Shown in pieces: positions 24,052 through 35,986 of a DNA stretch of 64,000 nucleotides. Position 1 is the first letter of the stretch; every line of letters begins with the position of its first letter. Below the pieces are notes generated by a model. It saw nothing but the letters and a program-made list of their open reading frames with translations, did not search any database and was not told where the DNA came from. Position numbers and translations under genes: made by a program. Source of the DNA: Chytridium lagenaria (lineage: Eukaryota; Chytridiomycota; Chytridiomycetes; Chytridiales; Chytridiaceae); contig JAHLKC010000005.1 in assembly GCA_025449115.1 (NCBI GenBank), positions 310,001-374,000 of the forward strand, written 5' to 3'.

Positions 24052-25093
24052 ATGAGTGATGAAGCGATTCTAGCAGCCATCGAGGGCATTGCCATCCGAC
24101 AGGATGATAACGCTCTGGAGGGTACAAGAAGGCTCAATGCAGAGGGGCACAACCATAACCACTCCGAATCTACTATTTGTTGCGATGATAATCAAGAACT
24201 TACTGCTGCCCAGTACAGCAAGAGGCACACCTTACAAAGAAGGAATCTCGTATCGTTAAGGACAACAACACTAGACAGTCCCTCGGTATCGGCGGTGCAA
24301 TGACCGGTCCAAAAGGTGTTCTCGCCGATTACCGTTTCCATCAACGTCAAGAAAAGGCCCGCATGGCTGAAAAGGACCGTCAAGAAGCCGCCAAACTCTC
24401 TGCGACGGCGATGAAGTCCGGATGGATTGAGAGGGAAATCCAAAGAGAGGAGAGAGAGAAACTGGGGCTTGATAAAGATGAAGAGGAGATTGGGGATGAT
24501 GAAGAGGATGCTCTTGATCGATTGCTGGAGAGTGAGGATGATGGGTATTTGAAGAGTATAGGATGAAGAGGTTGCAGGAGATGGCGGCGGTGAACTCGAG
24601 ACCGAGGTTTGGAACGTTTACAGAGATGGAGGTGGATCAGTACGTTACAACTGTGGAAGGGCCGGGATCAAATCCATATGACGAGAAAACCACTGTCGTT
24701 GTTCATCTCTTCCAACCCTCGCATGATGCATGTCGTCTTGTCAATGCCTTCCTCGCCGTTCTTGCACCGAAGTACCCTTTCACCAAGTTTGTGAGGATTG
24801 TGTCGACAAAGACGGGGGATTTCGATGAAGTTGCGTTGCCAGCGTTGCTTGTGTATCGTGGTGGGGAACTTGCATTGACATTGTTAAGGGTTGACGATGA
24901 GATTGAGGGATGGAAGGGGGGAAGGTGTGGGGTAGATGATTTTGAAGAGTATCTTGTGAGGAGGAGGGTAGTGGATGCCGATGACATGGTGGATGGTGAT
25001 GACATGAGTGGAGATATCTTTGGATATGAAAGTGGGAGGAGTAAGCTTTCGATCAGGGCAGCTATTAACTCGCTTGCAGCTGATGGGAATTAA
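24052..25093 (+). CDS. Phosducin-like protein (PhLP/Plp family)
   Basis: Phosducin-like proteins assist the CCT chaperonin in assembling G-protein beta-gamma dimers. Exon 1 (24052-24121) starts MSDEAILAAIEGIAIRQ. A 92-bp intron (24122-24213) follows. Exon 2 has the family signature TGPKGVLADYR, an acidic coiled-coil region (DEEEIGDDEEDALDRL) and a thioredoxin-fold domain from about 24600: VTTVEG..., TTVVVHLFQPSHDACRLVN, LAPKYPFTKFVRIVSTK, LPALLVYRGGEL. One base appears missing near 24560 (YLKS-IG-stop versus YLKSYRMKRLQEM), the only break. Length of about 290 residues fits the family. Confidence 0.88.
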
Positions 25094-25808
25094 TTAGTTT
25101 AAAGAGCGTGTTCTGTTTGTACATTATTTATTGAAGGTAGCCGAGGAATAAAACCGGAGTCAATTTTTATGTTTCTTATCTATTAAAGAATTATATTTTA
25201 TTTCTTCTTGTCAAAAGCATTATGGTTATTACTGGCCATTGTTCATTCATTCATCCATCCATCCATCTATCTATAAATAAATCTATCCAATCCAACCACC
25301 CACAGACCCGTCAACCTACGTAGCATAGTATAGCATAACATGCACTATCATGCAGGATAAGATGGTGTAGCAGAGAAAAGCACTGTATAATTCAAACAAA
25401 AAGATCAAAAATACGACGCGTAAAAGTACCGTAAAATGTCATAGATGTTCCGCCCTTTTATTTTACGTGACTGGTGAGAGGTGAGAGGCAACTCCTCAAT
25501 GAATTGTCAAAGTCCCATCTTCGAAACTCTAAAAAAAAATGAATTAAAGTCGTGGTGTCTCCGTTACCCTTGGAATTGGGAATTTCCCTCTTTTGGTCTT
25601 CCGTCATCACTACATACCAACAATTTTCCAAACTATTTTCTTTTCCCCCTTCATCAAGGTCACAGCCCACGTCTTGCATTGCATCAAGTCTCCTGTGGTG
25701 CTGCCTGCATCCCACTCACCCAATACCACATCATACAGCAGGCATCGTCTGCTGTAGTTACGAGAGCCCATTTAATTTACTTTTCATTTCCCAATTCGAT
25801 TTCATATC
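25094..25808. other. Intergenic region with CATC/CATT microsatellite
   Basis: AT-rich 3' flank of the phosducin-like gene, then a (CATY)n tract at about 25244-25290. The last 300 bp are the promoter/5' UTR of the membrane protein gene. No coding signal. Confidence 0.5.
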
Positions 25809-27827
25809 ATGCTCATGTCTCCCGCCATCCTACTACTGCTGCTATCAGCTGCAGCGGGGGTCTTAGCACAACAACCTAGAGCTCCTACTCCAACCTATCC
25901 CATCAAGATTATGAGCTTGGAAGTCGGGTCATCAATCACTGGAGAGATCTGGGTGAGTCTCATCATTCATTCAAATCTCTTAATCAACTCCTCTGATAAC
26001 CTTCTTGTATAGGTCTACCAACAACCCGGCATGGTCGCTGAAAGTAATTACTACTGTTACGCAAAGACCATCTCAAAGACGTGGGTCGAGGCTGAGAATA
26101 GGCCTTGCACGCGAAAGGGGCCCGTCTCTGGATTTCCTAACACCTTTGCGTTTACTTTCAGTTTGGCGAGTGTCTCGGCCGCAAATTATAACATGTATGC
26201 TCTCATTAGTTTTAGGCCTGCAGATGGTAAGTTGTATTTAAAGATGTTCAGTCATATTGTATGTAGCTTAGACGAGGAGGCTTCAACTAATAACATCCGC
26301 AAAAGCGGGTCTGTGTTTTTAACTTTCACGAGTTCTGCGTAGCAGAGAGCAAGGCTTGAGCTTTTACTAGCACTTTCATTCGCCGCTATTCATATAGCGT
26401 TATAGACAACCTTTATTTTTACTACATTCTTCTCTCACTCCTACCGCATCTAATTTGCTTCTTATCTTTTAACTAATCTTCACCAACCAAAAAAAATAAT
26501 AATTATAGCTCAGCGATTCTTCAACTTGAATGCGGAATACATCCCAGATCATAATCAAGCGACGGATAATATTCTTGGAGATCAGAGGGACTTGGGCCCC
26601 AATTATGTTCTAGAGTCATTTAATTTGATCGGTTCCGCCCCAGTTCCAGGGGCGACCTCTTCCTCTCCTCCCAACCCCAACACTCCCTCCACCACCAGCG
26701 GCAGCAACAACAACAATAATAACAACAACAATAACAACAACAATAACGCTGGAACCTCCCCGACCACCGTACCTCCTGGCGGCAGCAACAATAACTCTAA
26801 CAATGGTGGATCCGCCGACACCACCAACACCTCCAACAACCACCAACTCGTCATCATCCTCGCCTCGGTCGCCAGCGCCGTCGTCGTCCTCATCGCCGTC
26901 GTCCTTGGTTTCGTTTTTTACCGTAAACGAACTACAGAGCAACGATTTTAACGAGGAACTCATAACCCTTCCCTGGAAGAAACGATCCAGAGACTCGCAA
27001 ATTTCCGTAAGAGGATCATCAGGCCTTGGTTTCGCTGGTGGGAGCAACCGCGGAAGCGTCATTGCTCGAACCGAGACCCCTGTTTCATCTTCACCCCTAC
27101 CTGTCATGAACGTGAACGCGGCGAGAGCAGCCTCCCCTCTCTCTAATAACGTCATGTCAGCCCCGATCGCGCCGTATCAACAACGATCTTTCTCCCCCGC
27201 ACCCGTAACCACCGCCCCTCCCGTCGCCGCCCCTCTCCAACCCGTTTCCACTCCCGTTGCAGCGGCACCCCCTCCTCCCACTAAAGTGCTTCCAGCACCT
27301 CCGAAGTCACCTGAACCAAATCCCATCGACGTTGCCTCAGTCACCGAAACTTCCCTTGTCGATGAAATCCTCGCAGCCGGCGCTGCAGCCGCCGCCACTG
27401 CCTCTCTACCCACCTCAGCCTCCCCTCCTTCCGCCGCCTCCGCCGCCCCGAAAAGGCCTCATACGACATAACCTCATCCCCCAACCCCCAAACCCCACCA
27501 CCCAATCTCCTACTCCTCTCCCACCACCACCCAACCCATGCTTCCCTTCCCCTCAACCCCCTTCCCCCCCGTTCCTATGATGCCCGTCACCTCTGCCGGC
27601 TACTACCCGCCCACAACCGCCCCCTATGGTCCCTACGATCCCATGGCCGCCGCGTATCAGCAGCAGGCCTGGGCGTATCAGCAACAGCAGGCTCAGCAGC
27701 AGTGGGATGCGGCACAACACAGCAACAGTGGGATGCGCAGCAGAGGGAGGCGTGGATGAGGGCTCAGCAGATGCAGCAACAGCAGGGGGGGTATAATGTG
27801 AATCCGATGAATTATGGGGGGAAGTAG
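25809..27827 (+). CDS. Single-pass membrane protein with Asn-rich linker and Pro/Ala-rich tail
   Basis: Not recognised. Exon 1 (25809-25952) encodes a signal peptide (MLMSPAILLLLLSAAAGVLAQ). Exon 2 (26013-26226) and exon 3 (from 26509) encode an ectodomain of about 150 residues with an Ig/beta-sandwich-like pattern (GSSITGEIW, FAFTFSLASVSAANYNMYALISFRP). A poly-Asn/Ser/Thr linker follows, then the transmembrane helix LVIILASVASAVVVLIAVVLG and a basic stop-transfer FYRKR. After it a frame change is needed to enter a tail rich in Pro/Ala/Ser. Another leads to Gln/Trp-rich repeats (AAAYQQQAWAYQQQQAQQQ) and NVNPMNYGGK-stop at 25 bases before 27.85 kb. The fold suggests a wall- or surface-associated receptor; this is inference. 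Confidence 0.65.
26705..26750 (+). repeat. AAC/AAT trinucleotide microsatellite coding poly-Asn
   Basis: An (AAY)n run encodes fourteen consecutive Asn residues in the linker just outside the membrane helix. Pure codon-level repeat, probably length-polymorphic. Confidence 0.9.
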
Positions 27828-28240
27828 ATAAAGGACGTCTTAGAAGATAAAGCATTATACAGTATATTAAGCATTTCCCCAATTCTCTTTACTTAAATTA
27901 GAGTTGATTTAAGTTGGTTCTATGTTAACTTGTTTTTTGTAGTTTGTATCATTCGCACTTTGTTTTTTCCCGTTTTACAATCAATTTTCATTTGGTCTTG
28001 ATGGACACCTTTGTTTTTTCTTAAGCCCACACTAGGTATCTGATTACGCAATAACATCATTTTTTTGACTGTCGTTTACCATATATCTTTGTCGTCTATT
28101 TATCCTAGCACGACGTAGAAGATTTCATGATTATTGCAACATAGCCATGTTGAACGATGCACCAAACATATATTCTATTTTAAACGTACATATGTAGTCG
28201 AAAAACAACACCAAAAAAAAGAACGAAACATACACCAATC
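27828..28240. other. Convergent intergenic region
   Basis: AT-rich 3' flanks of two convergent genes. No coding or RNA signal seen. Confidence 0.5.
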
Positions 28241-29163
28241 TCATGTGCGTGATCCCACCACTCTCGCCAACAACACGGTATCCCCTAAATGCGTATCATT
28301 GCTAAACCCAGGCCAAGCTCCCTTCCCTGCATTAATTCTCCCCAAAAAAGTCTCATAATACTTTGTCCTCGATCCATCGGCTCTCACGATCCTTAAATAC
28401 TAGAGAAAAGACATTACTCCAATATTCACCATAGCACACAACCAAACCTGATAATCGGGATGCACTTCCTCAGCCCACACACTCGACCGTCGAATGAAAA
28501 AATCCTCATCGTCCGTTGGATGATGGTGTAGTTGAGAAAATTCGGGTTGACCGTTAGGCTCACCCCTAATGGGAAATGATAGACGGCTGTGACGTGACTG
28601 ATGTTGGTGACGGGGTCATGGGTCATACGGTAGTTGAGGGCAACGTTACGTGTGGTTTCGTAAAGTTCGCGTCCTTCTTTTGTATTCGACCAAGCCCATG
28701 CGTTATCGTAGATCCGTGCATACAGTGCACCCGTCTAAACAAGCAAAAAAACAAACAAAAAAAACACCCCACCCATTCAGTGATCGAAAAAACACCAAGG
28801 GTTTTGTACCTTTTCATCAAACGTTGAATGGGCGACGGTGACGAGTTCAGAGGGGTTACGGTTTCCCATCATGTAGAATATGCCGTAGGCGGATTCATGG
28901 ACCCTTGGGTCGAGGTTGGAGGGACCTCCTGGGATCATATAGGCGTCAATGTTCGATGTAGGCACCGGGTAGAGTTCGAAATCACGGCAGTCGATTGGGT
29001 TATATTTGATGCAGGGGAGCGAGGTTGGGAGCGGATCAAGGGGGTGGAGGTTGAAGATGCCGTTGCGTTTTTGGAGGGGAATGGACGATGTGATGGAGGG
29101 GAGGAGGAGGAGGAGGAGGAGCGGGAGGATGTGCAGGGATGATGAAGTTGGTGGTGAAGGCAT
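28241..29163 (-). CDS. Secreted protein of unknown function
   Basis: Not recognised. The start at ATG 29161-29163 gives MPSPPTSSS followed by a strong signal peptide core (LPLLLLLLLPSI). The mature part has conserved-looking blocks: LPCIKYNPIDCRDFELYPV, SAYGIFYMMGNRNPSELVTVAH and KEGRELYETTRNVALNYRM. Later blocks are FFIRRSSVWAEEVHPDYQ and YLRIVRADGSRTKYYETFLG. Introns have GT...AG ends: one after STFDEK (about 28739-28800, T-rich acceptor) and one after HPDYQ (about 28400-28450). A one-base shift near 28565 is needed to join the middle exon. Stop at 28241-28243. Predicted about 250 residues, soluble, two cysteines close together. Confidence 0.65.
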
Positions 29164-29355
29164 GTTTTGTGAGATGTTTTCTTTCTGGAGTTGAGTTTGG
29201 TTTAAGTTGATGCTGGTCATTGCAACAGAGTGAACCCTGGCACTTCTACTGAGGTTTGTCTGATGAATCTGACAACTCCAAAGATGGATACCATGTTGGA
29301 GATACACTTATAAGCAAAAGTTTTATTAAATGATTTATACGTGAACATGGACCAC

Positions 29356-30702
29356 TCACTCAGGTACTTTCCCCGCCATATTCACCATCGCCCAAGGCTT
29401 CCTTACCATCAAATCTCCACTCTTTAAAAACCATGTGACGGTATTTCCGAGCACCCCGATAAATGGCAACTGTGATGCACCTCCGTTTCGACCAGTCGAT
29501 ACGATTATAGGATACGTGATGCACCATTTCGAGACAGGAGTGTAGTGATGGAGACTTGTCTTTGAATCAATGAGCAGCTTGATGTTTTTGACGATGAGTG
29601 GGGTTTGGAATTGGATAATGGATACTTTTACACGTTAGATTATGGTGGAGTATTTGGCTTACATGCAACTTTATGATCATCCAATGTTGCAATATCGCCT
29701 AACGCAAAGATATTTGAATGTCCAACAACCTGTCCTGTCCTCTCAGTCCTCACAAACCCCCTCTCATCAACCGTCTCCTTCCCTAACCCCCTAACAATCC
29801 ACTCTGAGTTCGGGATATGCCGACCCGTACAATCAAACTGCACGTCACTGGTATATTTATTCCCCTTTGTCGTGATTGTATGCTGAGAGAGATTGTATCC
29901 CGCATTGGAGGGAAGGATGGGGGTGTCGATGACGCGTTCGTTGAGGAGGACATTGACTTTAAGGGTTTGGAGGTTGTTGAGGAGAGTTTTGCGGAGAGCG
30001 GGGCTTGCTACGGCCATGGTGTGGAGGAGTTTTGGACCGGAGTGAAGCAGGGTGACTTTGACGTGTGGATAGTCAGTTGCGATTTCGCCGGCGAGTTCAA
30101 TACCAACGACTAGGAGATATCATTAAAGCCGTGTACATAAAAAGAACAAACTTTAGGGCAAAACAGGGAAAGCTCTGGACTTACCGCCCCCTCCCACAAT
30201 AGTCACAGACGTCGCCTTCCTCACAGCCTCCACAATTCTCTCCGCATCCCTTTCCGCATCCTCCACATCCAAACGATCCGTCTTCCCAGGTGCCGGCAAC
30301 CTCGTCCCCGTCGCAACCACAAGGTAATCATACTCCACCATCATCCCCGTACTCGTTTCCACCATCTTCTTCTCAACATCCGCGTTAGTAGCCTTTGCTC
30401 TAATAACCCTTGACGCGGGATTTTTAAAGAGGTTCGTGTAGGGAACCCAGAGCTTTGAGGAAAAGTTGGGCTCGACGACGACGCGGATGGAGGAAACGGC
30501 GTTGTAGAAGCTGGAACGTTCTTCGAGGAGGGTGATTTCTGCGGTGGGAAGGAGGGTTTCGAGGGAGGTGCAGATAGAGACGCCGGCCCAGGAACCCTTT
30601 GAAAGTGTACTATTTAATTGCGGGAATGCATTAAAGGTCTCTGTTACTTACCCCAACCACAACAACCTTTGTTTTATTCGAAGCTGGTGACATTATTGTC
30701 AT
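29356..30702 (-). CDS. AIF/AMID (FSP1)-like FAD-dependent NAD(P)H oxidoreductase
   Basis: Type II NADH-dehydrogenase-like flavoprotein; family members reduce quinones. Exon 1 (30652-30702) gives MSPASNKTKVVVVG, joined over a 55-bp intron to GSWAGVSICTSLE: the FAD-binding Rossmann motif VVVGGSWAG. Exon 2 (30185-30596) holds YDYLVVATGTRLPAPG and the start of the NAD(P)-binding motif SVTIVGGG, completed in exon 3 (29663-30109) by VVGIELAGEI. The C-terminal FAD motif HSNIFALGDIA is followed by a 38-bp intron and exon 4 with TPLIVKNIKLL and AMVNMAGKVPE-stop. About 390 residues, typical length, no frame break. No N-terminal targeting peptide is evident; an N-myristoylation glycine is also not seen. 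Confidence 0.88.
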
Positions 30703-31544
30703 AGAGCGAAGGTGAGTAACTAGTCTAAAAAGCGAAAAAAGAAAAAGTAGAACGAGCTGATCCGAAGAGCACTTTACGGCCTTTTTAACGTAGTGACATA
30801 TGCAGCTATTTTCCTCCGCAGTTACGAAGGATCGAGTGTCAGATCGAGACCAACAAATATTCACATATCGGGCGTGGCGACATAACACCCCCCGCAAATC
30901 AGCGCTCAAGAAACTTAGAAAAAGCCTCCGCTGATTTCATGCTGGAGCTTTTCGCTGATGCGAGGTGATGATGTGACGTAGTGGTGATGTTGAACAACAA
31001 TGCACGATAGAAAAAATAAGCGATTGAAGGAGAAGACGCTGGGAAAACGACAGCAGTAACAACTATATGAGCCGGAGCAGCTACATCATCAAAGGATGCT
31101 GGTGCATTATAATCATTCATTCTTGATGCAATGCAGAGCCGCATGGATGGTCGAGCGAAGGACTTGTGGCATCGCTATCAATGACCACAGCGCATCATCC
31201 ATCTCGTATCTTATTGGAAAACGTATTCCTTTGTTAAGGATGAGCATCGGTCCCTTTGTCTTATGGCGGCTTAGGCAACTTGTGTGTCAATCTTGTTTCG
31301 TAGATTTGCGTTGGAACATGGATTCGTACATCGCTAATATTGAGTCAAACAACTCTTGCAGCTTCAAGGATTCTGTCATTTCTTTCCCTCACAATTCTCT
31401 ACTTGACCTCCATCCTTCTTGCGAGGAATCATCACTGTAACTTTTGAAGCTTCAAGCAGGAAGTCCTACTTCGCATCTTTCGACACATCAAATCTCTGTC
31501 TCCAAAAAGTGCTCAGGTTCTCCTACAACTAGAAACCGACGCAA
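30703..31544. other. Divergent intergenic region
   Basis: Lies between the leftward oxidoreductase and the rightward RhoGAP-like gene. Open frames in this stretch have no homology signal I recognise. Likely promoters and 5' UTRs. Confidence 0.4.
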
Positions 31545-32490
31545 ATGAAACCCGCCCCATACAAGCCTCCTGCTGGATTCTACAGCGCTCAGTCTTCGCT
31601 TTGCGAGACGTTCAGTTTGGAAAAGGCCATCGAGGAATCTCAGGGTGGTGTCGCTGACTTTCTCTGTGAACTGCAAAAGTGAGTTTTTTGACCATCTCTT
31701 TTATCTGAGTCGTTACTTATGATGGCGTATAGGTCTCCTTTTATCCCGAAGCTGGAGAGCTCTCGTGCCTTTCAAGGGTTGGCAAAGGGGTTGACGATTT
31801 TGCCGGGATCTATTTCGAAGGAACTTATTGAGGAAATTCATATCTGCTGCGACCTTTTCATCAGCGGCGAACTTATCGGGATTGGTATGCCATAAAACTA
31901 TCTTATTTTGTCAAGTCTCTTCAATCGGCCTAATTTAATTTCCTTTTTATTGTTGTATGCAGGAGGAGAAGGCCCCAAGGAGTGGTTGAGGAGACCTCCG
32001 TGCGATGCCGACATGCTCCGTATTCAACAAGTCGGCATCGCCAAGTTTAAGGAAGATTATAACGGTCCCCTCCATGGACACCTTGTTGGCGCGTACCTGA
32101 AGCGGCTCTTGCAAAAGGTTGACGGCGGGCTTCTTCTTAATCCGTTGTGCAATATTATTTCCACCCTGTTTGAAGACGGGTGAAGGTATTCTTTTTTTTT
32201 TTTCCATTTTCATCAACCGTACACTAACACACCTAAAATTAGAACCTGGTTTCCTCCATCTTCCTGAATCCGGTCGCTCCCTCATCCGTTCCATCCTGCG
32301 TTCATCACCCGATCGATACGAGATCCTGAAAAAGATTGTAGCCGTTGGACGATATGTTATTGAAAAGGATCAAGTGGAATCAAGGTTTCTTTCGGTTGTG
32401 TTTGGTGTCAACGACTTGAACGGTGTTATTGAGACGATTGATCCGATCGTTTTCAGTGATGCGAAAGCAGAGGGGAGTTCGAAGAATTGA
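31545..32490 (+). CDS. RhoGAP-like domain protein, possibly lacking the arginine finger
   Basis: Four exons: 31545-31678, 31733-31884, 31963 to about 32186, and 32243-32490. Product is about 240 residues. The middle resembles a RhoGAP fold: ILPGSISKELIEEIHICCDLF, then SGELIGIGGEGPKEWLRR where family members have the loop GIFRVSGS. Next is FKEDYNGPLHGHLVGAYLKRLLQKV (compare DVHxVAxxLKxYLRxL) and LLLNPLCNII. The last exon has LHLPESGRSLIRSILRSS and ESRFLSVVFGVNDL (compare NLAxVFGP). The arginine of the catalytic loop is replaced in this alignment (LIGIGG). A one-base shift at the end of exon 3 is needed. Assignment rests on pattern only; moderate to low certainty. Confidence 0.45.
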
Positions 32491-32978
32491 GAAGTGGAAT
32501 GTGGTTTGGGGCGTTATTGTGATGAACTTTGAATTCTTTGATGAGGAGTAAGCTCGTGTGTCTGCTGAGTTTTAAGCGCGCAAGTTGAGCGATGGTGGCT
32601 ATATTGTGTATTGGGAGATCAGGAGAAATTGTTCTGCCATATGGAAATAGCTTGTGTTTTTTTTTTTTTTTTTTCCTCCTTGAGTGTTTTGGTCTTGAAC
32701 TAACTTTCTCTTTGCTTTGCAATCACTGCACAAGCTTTACTGAACTTTTTTCGTCGTGCTGCCTGAGTAGTCGTTTATTATTTTATTATTATTATTTGTT
32801 ATTTTAATCTTTTTCTTATGCTCCTTTCAGACCCTCTTTTCATCCCTCTGTTTTCATCCATCACGTAACCTCCATTTTGTTTGGACGTTATTGCTCGAAC
32901 TCCCTCTACCTGTAAAATCCTCAATAATCAGTTATTGCTTGGTACATATCGTAAATGTGCAACACACGTTTGTTTGTC
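32491..32978. other. Intergenic region with T-tracts
   Basis: 3' flank and promoter between two rightward genes. Contains a T18 run at about 32659-32676 and TTATTA repeats near 32775-32800. No coding signal. Confidence 0.45.
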
Positions 32979-34361
32979 ATGCCACAACTCATCGACCTTG
33001 CCTCAGAAATCATCGAAAGCATCCTCACCTGGGTATCCCTCAACGATGGCGCAGATCTCTTCAACTCTATGCGAACCTGCTCTCTCCTGTATCGAGCAGG
33101 AATGGACAGTCCAGAGGTTTGGGGAAGCTTGATGAGGCAAAAGTGAGTTTACCCATAGCATTGAGTGCTAATAGCGAAAAGGTTTGATCCTGTATTGACC
33201 CCCATATCCTCTGCAGCTCGTGATCTAAGAGAGATTCTGAAAAAACGGATGATGGCAATTAAAATACCGGATTCGATGACGCTGCCTAAAATGGGACCAC
33301 TGGAAGTTGAGCAAATGGGAATGGTGGAGGAATATCTAGACGTGGTCCATCAACTTGTTCTTGAGGACGGTAACTGGTTTCGTCAAAAACCTTTCTTGGA
33401 CTCATTGTACTATAGTTGATAAGAACATGATACTTATGATTAAGCATGGAGACGTTGCTCGGTTTCTGATTTCTGTTCGTGCGATTCTGGGGGGAGGGTT
33501 TGAGCAGTGGCCTAAGGCTGTAGATTTGATGAGAATTCTATCACATGTACAAAGATTCGTTGCGGGTCTGTCTCCACGTAAGTCAAGCTCACTGCATGCC
33601 TAGTCTCATGCCCCAATCTACCTTACAGGCCCTGTACGTGTCCCATTGCTAGATGTTGTTATGGAATCGGAATTATTGTAAGGCGTCTATTTTATCTTAA
33701 TATTACTCCATTCTTCCTTTCGTTACTGCACGTTAGTTGTGTTCCTCCTCCGTCTTCTATTTTCTTCATCCCTGCTTGTTTTCGCTTTCCGTAATTCACA
33801 ACCTCTACTTATCAACGCTATCACTCCCGGTTTTACCAAAACAGCCTTCAGAATGAAAATGAGCAGTACAACAGGCTGACATTCCTCAGCCACTCCATCA
33901 CCATCACCGATACCTACCGCATTAGTTTCTTCCTCTCCACATTTGGTCTTCCTCGCGTCATCCTAAACTACACTCCATCACCTCCACTCGTACAACCCAT
34001 CAATTTAAATACCCTAGCTCGCGACGCCTTACTTCATCTTGAAGGAAACTGGGAGGGTTACTACATGGCAGCAGGGAGCCTTGATCCGAAAATGACGTTT
34101 GCCCTTCGATTTGGAGATCACCACCTTATACAGTCACCGAAAGGCTGGTCTAGCAGCAGGAGTATTGTTGGGGAGGGAACGGATGGTGTTGATCGGTATG
34201 AGCTTGGGGGTTGGGTTCGGGAGGATACTGGGCAATTTAAATTGGTGAAGAGGTATCCTGGACATGAATGGATTTATGAGGGATTTTTGAATGAATTTGG
34301 GATGTCGGGAAGTTGGGGTGGGGGGATGTTTATGTGGTGGATATGTCCTAAACAGACTTAA
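32979..34361 (+). CDS. F-box-like protein
   Basis: F-box proteins recruit substrates to SCF ubiquitin ligases through Skp1. Exon 1 (32979-33142) reads MPQLIDLASEIIESILTWV...LFNSMRTCSLLYRAGMDSPEVWGSL, a typical F-box with the hallmark Leu, Ile, C and W positions. Exon 2 begins FDPVLTPISS; a frame change near 33410 joins it to ILMIKHGDVARFLISVRAIL. Exons 3 (33629-33677) and 4 (33845-34361) follow. Exon 4 holds a C-terminal beta-rich domain (HLEGNWEGYY...FALRFGD, GEGTDGVDRYELGGWV, FKLVKRYPGHEWIYEGF) resembling lipocalin-like tails in fungal F-box proteins. Alternative upstream ATG at 32955 adds eight residues. Confidence 0.7.
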
Positions 34362-34619
34362 TTATGGCCTTTTTTGAAGGAAGGAAGTCTCTTTCTGATG
34401 CAGATAATGCAAGCGCTTATTTTGAAAATATGACCGCTTCCTTTTTATAGAGATGCCAGGACAACTTTCGTTGCTTACTCGACTTTTTCAAGAAAAAAAA
34501 TAATATATTTACACACATGCACAATACAGATTTGCTGGGGCGAGAACAGTACCAGGGAAACATAGCAATCCAGAAAATAAAAGACAGTGAAAAATGAAGG
34601 AAGTAAATAGCCTAAAGCA

Positions 34620-35710
34620 TCACAGCACATAATTCTCTCTCTCTTCTTGCACGTAAAACTCTGAGAATCCACGATACGTCCTGGATCTGATGTAATTCAA
34701 CAAACTAATCATCTCAAAAAACCCAACGGGTCTCGGGTTCCAACCAAGATGAGCAGGGAACTTTTCCTCCGTTATAAGAGAATCCAACCATTTCAACGGG
34801 ATACCGGGCTGTTTTGGGTCTCTTGCAGGTAGCTTGGGGTCTTCGCGAAGAATGAGGAAGAGAAGGGCTGCTTCTCCGTTTGCGGTGAAACGTTGACCGG
34901 TTGAGTAGGTAAAGTTTGGGTTGCGTGCGCGCGAATCGTCTTCGCGAAGGATCCGGAATTGGATTAAATTCTCAAGGTTAATGTATTTCTTGTCTTCACT
35001 GAGAGAACGAAGTTGACCGTCTATAAATTTAGAGAATACAGTCAGTCGAGGGCGTAGGATACAGCAAATGCAATGATAAAAAATGTTATTTAATAAAACA
35101 ATTACTCACACATCGTCAAGTTAACATGAATGGGATCTCCAAGAGCGTCATCATCCCTTGTCATCGATGCATCATGCTCGAGAACATTATGTGGCGTCAA
35201 CTGAACAACATCCACCTTCTTCACTCCTTCGTCGTCCGTATACCCCACTCCCAGAGCTTGATCCACAAACACCTTAGTCGACGTAGAGTCCAACATCATA
35301 ACATCCTTCATAGCGTACCAGAGATTCTCACTCGTCATGCCAACTCGTGGAAGGATGCCATGGTTGACAAAGCTGTTGACGAATGGGCATGGAGCCATGT
35401 TGTTGTAATGGCTTGGTTCCCATGAGTCAAAGACGCCATCGGTGACCTTTGAGCGAGGAAAGGCTTCTGTGAAGGGGAGGGAGATGAGCAGGCTTGAGAA
35501 TGCGAGGAGGGTGAGTGGTCCGATGCATTGTCGGTGGAGGAAAGGAATGAAGTTGGGATTGTCGTAATTTAAAATCTCTCCAAGCTCCATTGCACGTGTT
35601 GTCAAAGGGATGGGCATCGTCGGAATGAGATAAATACTAAGCGCTAACAGTAAACGTATGCTGGACAATTTTTGGATGGCCTGATCCTGTGTGAAAGCTT
35701 CAAAACTCAT
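34620..35710 (-). CDS. Heme-thiolate peroxidase (chloroperoxidase/UPO-like), intact
   Basis: Two exons: 35110-35710 and 34620-35020, with an 89-bp intron. The start at ATG 35708-35710 gives a hydrophobic N-terminal region (IRLLLALSIYLIPTM), and a second hydrophobic stretch LTLLAFSSLLISL could be the signal segment. The heme-ligand motif is APCPFVNSFVNHGILPR with the proximal Cys. The magnesium/acid-base motif is LEHDASMTRDDDALGD. Exon 2 has NPNFTYSTGQRFTANGEAALLFL and LGWNPRPVGFFEM, ending EERENYVL-stop. About 333 residues, normal for short-type enzymes. It is the intact paralogue of the broken gene at 22.1-22.9 kb. It sits 277 bp from the gypsy LTR. Confidence 0.88.
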
Positions 35711-35986
35711 TATTTTGCTAAGACGGACATAGTTTTACTTAGAAAGAATTTTGTTTGACTTGCTTTCAAATATTTATCATCGTTCAACTAGAGGTTTTTT
35801 AATGGAAACTCGAGACGACCGTACAATTTAGCAGGTCGATGGGCTACAAAAGTTGTTCAAATGGCAGATTCACTTTATCGATAAACTCTTCAAGGATTAA
35901 ACCTCCGACACTTTTCAGCCAATCAAGACTCACTATATTACCTGTAAAGTTTTTGGTATATATAAAATATTTTTTTAGAAAATTTA

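Noticed and set aside
26603..27155. Minus-strand frames rich in Leu/Gly/Val opposite the membrane protein gene
   Set aside because: Mirror images of the Asn- and Pro-coding repeats, with no independent features.
31096..31440. 114-codon plus-strand frame before the RhoGAP-like gene
   Set aside because: No signal peptide, domain or splice support; more likely 5' flank.
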